A stretch of 35,646 bases of DNA from Halodesulfovibrio sp. GTDB taxonomy: Bacteria > Desulfobacterota > Desulfovibrionia > Desulfovibrionales > Desulfovibrionaceae. A model generated the notes under the pieces. The model had not been told where the DNA came from. It searched no databases and saw only the letters and a list, made by a program, of their open reading frames with translations. Location of the stretch: assembly GCF_015482765.1 (NCBI RefSeq), contig NZ_JADMLB010000004.1, forward strand, positions 1 through 35,646, in the 5' to 3' direction. Within the stretch, counting starts at the first letter, position 1; each line of letters opens with the position of its first letter. Positions 31,401 to 35,646 of this stretch are shown in pieces. Made by a program: the position numbers and the translations under genes.

Positions 31401-31930
31401 TTTTTGTGGTCGTGCTGCTGTAGCGAGAGAGGAGCGCTGGGAGATAATGGGAGTTTTTCAGTAATGGTATCGATTGAGATGGGGGTGCCGTTTTTTCCAT
31501 TACCTTTGGCGCGGATATGCATGTGGTATTTATAGTCTACAAAATTAACTTCTGAGAAAATATACTCACCTTGAACTTTATATTCCATAATGAAGCGTTC
31601 AAGCACCAGCTCAATATCAGAAATGATAGCCCGCATTCCGTAGTCCAGAGAAATGCCCAGTGCCTTGTTGTGGAAATAGCTGGAAAAAGCCTGAGCACTG
31701 GCAAGCGTTCTCAAATCTCTGTTTCGTTCGGCAAAGTAGCCTTTAAACGCACTTGAAACTTTTTGCGAGTCGTTAACAAATTGTTGCTGTTTTATTTGTT
31801 GCAGTGAATGTTGCGATCTGTGCAGCAAAACGCCGAGTAAGAGAAATGCGAGTACGATAATAGCGCATAGCAGCAGAATGATATTGAACGTTTTTTTTCC
31901 CGAAAAAAGTTGTTCAAGCGTTTTAATCAT
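28454..31930 (-). CDS. Hybrid sensor histidine kinase with receiver and Hpt domains
   Basis: A 1158-residue inner-membrane kinase of the BarA/EvgS architecture. Layout: membrane span about 17-37; periplasmic sensor about 40-295; second span about 298-322; PAS 1 (about 368-480); PAS 2 (about 490-605); HisKA with His636 (NISHELRTPMNAIIG); HATPase (N-box near 749-753, G1 DTGIGIPP, G2 GVGLGLAISQ); receiver with Asp945 (ILMDVQMPVMDG) and Lys1000; and C-terminal Hpt with His1093 (LTHTFKATMG). PAS 1 carries four cysteines (413, 421, 425, 436) that could bind a metal or respond to redox. No DNA-binding output is present, so phosphate must pass to a separate regulator. Its ATG overlaps the stop of the solute-binding protein gene by one base, which indicates one signalling unit. 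Confidence 0.94.
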   Translation of the reverse strand: MIKTLEQLFSGKKTFNIILLLCAIIVLAFLLLGVLLHRSQHSLQQIKQQQFVNDSQKVSSAFKGYFAERNRDLRTLASAQAFSSYFHNKALGISLDYGMRAIISDIELVLERFIMEYKVQGEYIFSEVNFVDYKYHMHIRAKGNGKNGTPISIDTITEKLPLSPSAPLSLQQHDHKKELRIAIPYFIMGKHVGELSATLSSSAINKYLLLLQNSEKFNIILLYQDIPFTEILTSPRLTYDLQQLSAIPPESSLQLNRSATIDSIPVPMKVRLMPIFNRQIVAISFIELANLKRGQFSDSILLIFYGVFLAAASSIAVAAHVIIKNNSLAKSLKEAADSKRATAKHLNKLQSEIIVRRNAEIRALNARQKAEQLTHVVPSAVFTITMDRKIDSWNKRAEELTGYKAVEMIGRTCSDIFLDTCKDECALYQHTLTTTCGNQHSLRQKNGELRTIIKNTEPMLDGFGQIIGLIECFEDITDQQKTLAALAKTEANYRDIIQNAQDGIFQSNLSGEILNANPAFLNIFEFSSIEEMRISFRGFENHFYVNKTRRAEFVNTMLKQRFVSNFESEIRTRNGRKVWIMESARLRTAPDGSIRFEGFVRDISLQKEAEQNLISAKEAAEAANVAKNNFLANISHELRTPMNAIIGISELGLRSETDPERKRNMEVLYRASSSLLTLLNDLLDFSAIESDALSLKFAPFSVTEIMHNIRDLMRGEALKRNLEFDVITDESIPPLITGDKERVKQIMVNLIWNAFKFTNEGGVKIHATAYPLASAPSPKHFDNTNAHQPTEKIMLECSVSDTGIGIPPDNLEEIFESFAQLQSFNIAPHGGVGLGLAISQRLAARMGGTISVESDVNQGSTFTLEIPCQVSEENAQAAHIAFAATQNNVAPMPSLNVLVAEDNEFSQEVLTQMLKEDGHTVYLAENGEQVLEMLSRITVDIILMDVQMPVMDGLETIKRIRAGTVPKLDVTIPIVTISAHDSITSKDNFHDGEVTEWLQKPITLYALQQVLRSVFNNKKKLPTANNDSTLPNSPDSTTATIINFETISEMVNGKQNIINTVLRTYLTSLPASLELLKNAFAENNTEEIARLTHTFKATMGSVGAMQLAELAQKMEQHARNNALHNAQALLGKFTTRAEQSLDEVAEYLSQQNPEQRVS

Positions 31931-32820
31931 TATGGCGAACTCTTCATGAAGAAATTTTTGAAGTGATGGAAGGAGCTTGGGTAGTAGCAGTTAACAAGCT
32001 TCTGGTATTCACCGCTTTTCCACAGTGCTACAAAGAACCGGTTGAATTCGTCTTTAAGTTCAGTAGATTCAGGGGAAAAGGCAACGCCCATATTTTGTTG
32101 CTTTGCGACTGGACCGACTATCTTAAAAGAGTAGGGCCAAATTCCTAATGCCATTAAAGCGCTGGGAGATTCCATGAGAAATATTGAATAAGAAGATTTT
32201 AGGAAAGAAACAGGCTGCGGGATTTCTTCTAGCGTTGCGTTTTTTGCGCTTCCTGCTGCACGAACTAAGTCCGGGAACAGGTGGACATCAATACAAAGGT
32301 CTTGAATTCCGTAAACGGTTTTTCCTTTTAGCCGTTCAAGGGTTTTTTCAATATCTTTTTTTACGTATCCAGAAGGTTTGATGGGAGTAATGTCGGCTTC
32401 AGGCTTAGCCAGCAGCCAAACTTGTGCTGTGAAGGTTGGTTTAGAGAAAATGACGTAACGCTGTCGTTCAGGAATGATGCTTAAGCCGTTTGCGAGCAGA
32501 TCGCCACGGACTGGAGTGACAGGTTTTTCTCTTTCGGGAAATGAAGGGCGAATGCCGATGAGGTCAGGAATAGCGTCATCCCATGTGGTCGGGATGAATT
32601 TGTAGCGGACACCGAGGTGGTCTGCGAAGCGCCGCATAAGCATGCAGTCTAACCCGTCTGCATTATTATTTGCAAAACGGGCATAAGGAACCCCTAGGTG
32701 GTGCAGTTCTCCGCGGGCGCGGATTTCTGCAAGAGTAACGCTGTAGCCAGTTGTGCAAAAGAAAAATAAAGATAAAACGCAGAATACAGCTGTAATAAAT
32801 CCTGCACGGAATATTTTCAC
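31930..32820 (-). CDS. Periplasmic solute-binding protein (SBP family 3) paired with hybrid kinase
   Basis: A 296-residue exported protein. A signal peptide (about 1-27, MKIFRAGFITAVFCVLSLFF..) is followed by the family 3 binding-protein start AEIRARGELHHLGVPYARFANN, then GLDCMLMRRFADHLGVRYKFIP and ANGLSIIPERQRYVIFSKPTF. Such proteins bind amino acids or other small solutes. No ABC permease or ATPase gene is adjacent; the only partner is the hybrid kinase, whose start overlaps this stop (TAATG). It is therefore more likely a ligand sensor feeding the kinase than a transporter component. The start is GTG at 32820, with GGAGG 5 bases upstream; a longer GTG at 32841 would place that site inside the gene. 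A hairpin abuts the ribosome-binding site. Confidence 0.87.
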   Translation of the reverse strand: MKIFRAGFITAVFCVLSLFFFCTTGYSVTLAEIRARGELHHLGVPYARFANNNADGLDCMLMRRFADHLGVRYKFIPTTWDDAIPDLIGIRPSFPEREKPVTPVRGDLLANGLSIIPERQRYVIFSKPTFTAQVWLLAKPEADITPIKPSGYVKKDIEKTLERLKGKTVYGIQDLCIDVHLFPDLVRAAGSAKNATLEEIPQPVSFLKSSYSIFLMESPSALMALGIWPYSFKIVGPVAKQQNMGVAFSPESTELKDEFNRFFVALWKSGEYQKLVNCYYPSSFHHFKNFFMKSSP

Positions 32821-32830
32821 TAGTTCCTCC

Positions 32831-32871
32831 AAGCTGGTCACCCTGTAAGTGCAGGGTGACCCTGTGAGCTT
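32831..32871 (-). promoter_or_regulatory. Hairpin abutting the solute-binding protein ribosome-binding site
   Basis: GGTCACCCTG (32836-32845) and CAGGGTGACC (32852-32861) form a perfect 10-bp stem, extended by AAGCT (32831-32835) / AGCTT (32867-32871). On the minus strand the stem ends one base before GGAGG (32830-32826). It starts about 12 bases past the ychF stop. Without a T-run it may be a weak ychF end or a structure modulating translation of the sensor pair. Confidence 0.5.
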
Positions 32872-32883
32872 GGGAACTATGTA

Positions 32884-33984
32884 CTATACATTAAAGAGGA
32901 AGTGAACAACATCCCCGTCTTTAACGATATATTCTTTACCCTCGGAACGTAACGCGCCAATAGCGCGGCATGCTGCCTCGGTTTTGTTTTCTACAAAAGC
33001 ATCATATGCGATAACTTCTGCGCGAATAAATCCGCGTTCAAAGTCTGTGTGGATAACGCCGGCTGCCTGTGGAGCGGTGTATCCGTCAACGATAGTCCAT
33101 GCGCGTACTTCTTTCACACCTACGGTGAAGTAACAGATGAGACCGAGAGTGCGGAAGCTTGTCTGGATAACCTGAACAAGACCACTTTCTTCAATGCCGT
33201 AAGACTGGAGAAGCTCAAGAGCTTCTTCATCTTCCAGACCCTGAAGTTCTTCTTCAACCTTAGCGCAAATTTTTACCAGTTCGCAGCCGCGACCTTCAGC
33301 AAATTCACGCAGGGTGTTTACGTGCTCGTTGTCTTCGGCAAGGCCGTCTTCATCAACGTTTGCGCAGTAGATAATTTTCTTATCTGTGAGCAGAGAAAGT
33401 TCTTTAAGCTGTTCTGCCAGAACATCGCTGTCACGTTTTGCAAATGTAGATGCCGGATTGCCTTCGTTGAGGTGGTCAAGAAGCTCTTTAATGCCGTTTA
33501 CAACAGGCACCATTGCTTTGTTACCACGTGTGGAACGAAGCAGTTTGTCATGACGCTTTTCAACAGACTGAACGTCTGCAAGCAGCAATTCAGTTTCAAT
33601 GGTTTCGATATCACGAACCGGGTTAACAGTGCCGTCAACGTGCGTAATATTTTCGTCGTCAAAACAACGTACAACCTGCAAAATTGCAGCTGCTTCACGA
33701 ATGTTACCAAGGAACTGGTTGCCAAGACCTTCGCCCTGACTTGCGCCACGGACAAGACCTGCAATATCAATAAAATCTACAGTCGCATGTAATGTGCGCT
33801 GTGGATTTGCAATTTCTGTAAGAACGTCGATGCGCTTGTCCGGCACAGGAACAGTCGCTTTGTTGGGTTCAATAGTACAAAAAGGATAGTTCGCAGATTC
33901 TGCGTTCTGCGCCTTTGTGAGGGCGTTGAAAAGGGTAGACTTACCCACGTTGGGAAGCCCAACGATACCGATGCTCAGTGCCAT
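32884..33984 (-). CDS. ychF: Redox-regulated ATPase YchF (Obg-related)
   Basis: The 366-residue P-loop ATPase binds ribosomes and is linked to translation and oxidative-stress response in other bacteria. G1 is GLPNVGKST (9-17). The switch region is [23 protein letters not shown]4 is the atypical NVDE (209-212) that gives ATP over GTP specificity, and a TGS domain fills the C-terminus ([16 protein letters not shown].. to [13 protein letters not shown]). The length is normal. The start at 33984 follows GGAG by 9 bases; a 5-codon-longer ATG overlaps that site. It has a promoter candidate at 34029-34057. Confidence 0.97.
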   Translation of the reverse strand: MALSIGIVGLPNVGKSTLFNALTKAQNAESANYPFCTIEPNKATVPVPDKRIDVLTEIANPQRTLHATVDFIDIAGLVRGASQGEGLGNQFLGNIREAAAILQVVRCFDDENITHVDGTVNPVRDIETIETELLLADVQSVEKRHDKLLRSTRGNKAMVPVVNGIKELLDHLNEGNPASTFAKRDSDVLAEQLKELSLLTDKKIIYCANVDEDGLAEDNEHVNTLREFAEGRGCELVKICAKVEEELQGLEDEEALELLQSYGIEESGLVQVIQTSFRTLGLICYFTVGVKEVRAWTIVDGYTAPQAAGVIHTDFERGFIRAEVIAYDAFVENKTEAACRAIGALRSEGKEYIVKDGDVVHFLFNV

Positions 33985-34366
33985 AACTTTTTTCTCCAAA
34001 ATAATTTCTAAATCTTTGGCTCCGCGCGGCTATAATTCTTTTTAGCCTGAAACACAAATTCTTTCTCCCTTGAAACATGATTTTTGAGGGAACAGATGCA
34101 TCAGAATTGTTCAAAAAAAAGATCTAAAGCTCAGCTTCTCAGTGGGATTAATCCAACACATGCCCTGTGTCTCTATCAGCTCTATTACAGTAGTTAAAAA
34201 GGCTGATAGCAACCTGTTACAGGTATGAATAAAGCGATAGATGATGGGTCGTTAATCTTAAGTTTTGATAAAGAAATGTCTAAAATTTCTAAAGCAACGC
34301 TTAGATTGTTCGATATTACTATTAACGTAACTACTTTTATCATCAGCTTATATATTGGGAGAGGCT
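33985..34366. other. Divergent intergenic region ychF / coiled-coil gene
   Basis: This AT-rich 382-bp stretch contains the ychF promoter candidate and several dyads: TATCAGC (34174-34180) / GCTGATA (34202-34208), the 10-bp palindrome GGATTAATCC (34144-34153), and ACCTGT-T-ACAGGT (34212-34224). A 55-codon open frame from 34225 to 34392 lacks a ribosome-binding site and overlaps the next gene, so it is not called. Confidence 0.45.
34029..34057 (-). promoter_or_regulatory. Candidate promoter of ychF
   Basis: On the minus strand TTGTGT (34057-34052), a 17-base spacer and TATAGC (34034-34029) precede ychF by about 45 bases. Confidence 0.4.
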
Positions 34367-34870
34367 ATGTCTTTGTCCGTAAATTCTCTTGAGTCGAACG
34401 ACTGGGAAAAACTTAGAAAAACACAGTTAGCTCAAGAGCTAAGAGATCGAACTACGACTGGCGAAGCAGATAGTGCAACGCAGCTGAAGGGCGATACTGT
34501 AACAATTTCTGAAGAAGGGCGTGCTTTGTCAAAAGAAGCCGTTTCTGCTTCGGAAAAACAGGACGCCAGTAAGGCGGATGATGGCTCTGTCAAGGAAGGA
34601 AAAGCTAAGAAAAAATCTTCCAAAGCCCGAGATGCAGAGGGTTCAGGCAGTGGTGTTGATGTAGACAAATTGATTGAGAAGCTAAAAAAGAAGATTAAAC
34701 TCGTAGAGCAATCTATTCAAAAAATTAGCAGTTCTAAAATGCCAGATGAAATGAAGCAGGTTTTACTTGGTGCAAAAAACCAAGAGCTTTCTGTCCTAAA
34801 TGCTCAACTTCAAGAGTTGATGAATCAAAAAGCAAAGGGACAAAAGGCTGCTGCAGCCAGCGCGGGGTAG
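34367..34870 (+). CDS. Soluble coiled-coil protein, FlxA-like
   Basis: A 167-residue, very hydrophilic protein without a signal peptide or membrane span. The first half is disordered-looking (TTTGEADSATQLKGDTVTISEEGRALSKEA), and the GDTVTISEEGRALS motif recurs in bacterial FlxA-like or scaffold-type proteins. A lysine-rich segment (about 73-90, KEGKAKKKSSKA) follows, then a coiled coil (about 98-160, VDKLIEKLKKKIKLVEQSIQKI) with an alanine-rich tail. FlxA itself is a flagellar-regulon protein of unclear role; no flagellar gene is nearby, so the assignment is tentative. The start is ATG at 34367, with GGGAG 5 bases upstream; a TTG at 34355 is rejected. A terminator follows the gene. Confidence 0.8.
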   Translation: MSLSVNSLESNDWEKLRKTQLAQELRDRTTTGEADSATQLKGDTVTISEEGRALSKEAVSASEKQDASKADDGSVKEGKAKKKSSKARDAEGSGSGVDVDKLIEKLKKKIKLVEQSIQKISSSKMPDEMKQVLLGAKNQELSVLNAQLQELMNQKAKGQKAAAASAG

Positions 34871-34926
34871 ACTCTCAACCATGTAGTTAGAGGCTACTAT
34901 TCGTAAATTTTGAAACTGACTCCTTA

Positions 34927-34973
34927 TTGACATAAAGGCTTTATTAGGTATTATTCCTAATAAAGCCTTTTTT
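34927..34973 (+). promoter_or_regulatory. Promoter nested in a terminator hairpin before the rhodanese gene
   Basis: AAAGGCTTTATTAGG (34934-34948) and CCTAATAAAGCCTTT (34956-34970) form a perfect 15-bp stem followed by TTTTTT (34968-34973), a textbook terminator for the coiled-coil gene. A near-consensus promoter lies within it: TTGACA (34927-34932), a 16-base spacer and TATTAT (34949-34954) in the loop. Transcription would start near 34961, giving a leader of about 30 bases. The dyad centred on the -10 box could double as an operator. The TAGGTATTATT core equals that of the catalase promoter (371-381). Confidence 0.65.
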
Positions 34974-34990
34974 ATTTAAGGAGAATATAT

Positions 34991-35554
34991 ATGACTACAG
35001 TACAAAAAATGGATGCAACCTCGACTTCACAGTTGCTCCAAGAAGATAAAGCCGTTTTATTGGATGTTCGGACTCCTACAGAAATCTTAGAGCAGGAGAT
35101 TCCTTATTCTGTCATTATGCCATTTGATTTAGTTTCTGCAGAAAGGATTAAGGAAACCATTGGCAAGGATAAGAAAGTTGTTTTTGTCTGCCGTTCCGGT
35201 GCACGGGCAATGCAGGCTGCTGAAGCCGTAGCAGGTGAGATAGATGCAGCAGTACTTGATGGTGGAATTGTTGCATGGAGTGATAAAGGGTTGCCGACAA
35301 AAGAAGGCGCAAAGCGGATTCCTTTGGATCGCCAAGTGTTAATTGCTGTTGGAACATTGCTGCTGGTTACTTTGTTCTTAACCTATGTAGTGTCACCAAA
35401 GTTTGTGCTTCTGGTAGGATTTTTTGGGGCTGCTATGATCTTTGCCGGAATTACCGGAAGCTGCGGTATGGCACGATTATTACTCTTGATGCCATGGAAT
35501 AAGTCTCCCTTGTGCACAAGTGCAAGCTGTGGGGCTGCTTCGAAAACATCCTGA
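34991..35554 (+). CDS. Rhodanese domain fused to a two-span membrane domain (DUF2892/YgaP-like)
   Basis: A 187-residue inner-membrane protein. The cytoplasmic rhodanese domain (about 5-106) has the active-site loop VFVCRSGARA with catalytic Cys67, which accepts sulfur as a persulfide. It ends in VLDGGIVAWSDKGLP. Then RIPLDRQVLIAVGTLLL begins a two-helix hairpin (about 112-132 and 137-155), with GITGSCGMARLLLLMPWN as in YgaP-type proteins, which move sulfane sulfur or thiocyanate at the membrane. Extra cysteines lie at the tail (PLCTSASCGAAS). AAGGAG is 7 bases before the ATG. It has its own promoter inside the preceding terminator hairpin. The physiological sulfur donor is unknown; a sulfide-rich lifestyle would fit. 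Confidence 0.93.
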   Translation: MTTVQKMDATSTSQLLQEDKAVLLDVRTPTEILEQEIPYSVIMPFDLVSAERIKETIGKDKKVVFVCRSGARAMQAAEAVAGEIDAAVLDGGIVAWSDKGLPTKEGAKRIPLDRQVLIAVGTLLLVTLFLTYVVSPKFVLLVGFFGAAMIFAGITGSCGMARLLLLMPWNKSPLCTSASCGAASKTS

Positions 35555-35646
35555 TTTTTTGCCTTCGGCGAGGGGGGCGCTGCCCCTCCACCCCGCGAGA
35601 GGGAGCCCCTCTCGACTGGCGATAGGCGAGGAAAGGTGGAGTCTTA
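35555..35646. repeat. GC-rich structured segment at the window end
   Basis: Base composition jumps to GC-rich. GAGGGG (35570-35575) pairs with CCCCTC (35583-35588). CGAGAGGG-AGC-CCCTCTCG (35596-35614) is a perfect hairpin. CTCCACC (35586-35592) can pair with GGTGGAG (35635-35641) to close the latter. GC-rich stem-loops of the form GGGGGCGCTGCCCC are often repeated in proteobacterial genomes after genes; this may be one copy or the rhodanese terminator. A T6 tract (35555-35560) precedes it. The window ends here, so the element may be cut. Confidence 0.45.

Noticed and set aside
34212-34224. ACCTGT-T-ACAGGT resembling a lux box
   Set aside because: Lux boxes are 18-20 bases with a longer spacer, and no LuxR/LuxI genes are in the window.
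34225-34392. 55-codon frame with a hydrophobic stretch before the coiled-coil gene
   Set aside because: The only purine tract is 2 bases from the ATG, the frame overlaps the well-supported start at 34367, and the region looks like AT-rich promoter DNA.

Overview
The window is a chromosomal stretch from a Gram-negative, low-to-moderate GC bacterium, most likely a marine sulfate reducer of the Desulfovibrionaceae (a Halodesulfovibrio-like organism is my best guess). This rests on inference from the gene set: a split glycine decarboxylase (gcvPA/gcvPB), a short ThiC, a clade-3 catalase, a VWA-OmpA fusion, and sigma54-type and hybrid signalling proteins. No database search was possible. No tRNA, rRNA, CRISPR array, insertion sequence, phage or integrase gene was found.

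Layout. 1-252 is the 5' part of a membrane protein leaving the window on the minus strand. 404-4700 holds a catalase with its own long leader, a YhbS-type acetyltransferase with a hairpin-rich 5' region, and a convergent MATE/DinF exporter. 4800-9474 holds a radical SAM protein (minus), a small membrane-anchored coiled-coil protein with a structured leader, thiC, and a D-2-hydroxyacid dehydrogenase (minus). 9739-16454 is a plus-strand block: a 1055-residue AsmA-family protein, then an overlapping NtrB/ZraS-like sensor kinase and sigma54-dependent response regulator pair. The regulator has an unusual Q/G/N/Y-rich linker.

16617-21137 is minus strand: a small secreted cysteine-containing protein, a VWA-OmpA outer-membrane-anchor protein, an ~880-bp gene-free stretch, and a two-gene operon of an acetyltransferase and a MerR regulator fused to a methyltransferase. 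21391-25926 is the glycine cleavage operon gcvH-gcvPA-gcvPB-lpd, with no gcvT. 26116-32820 (all minus) holds a stand-alone receiver protein, phosphoglucomutase, and a 1-nt-overlapping pair of a periplasmic solute-binding protein and a 1158-residue hybrid histidine kinase. ychF follows (minus), then a plus-strand coiled-coil protein and a rhodanese-membrane protein, and a GC-rich structured end.

The most interesting items are: nearly identical promoter/operator cores in front of the catalase and the distant rhodanese gene, the latter nested inside a terminator hairpin; the MerR-methyltransferase/GNAT operon with a MerR-style 19-bp-spacer promoter; the solute-binding protein/hybrid kinase pair; the prion-like linker in the sigma54 activator; the structured leader at 6285-6400; and a plus-strand terminator at 19272-19292 with no gene in front of it. 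Several start codons were moved from the longest open frame to the one with a proper ribosome-binding site.
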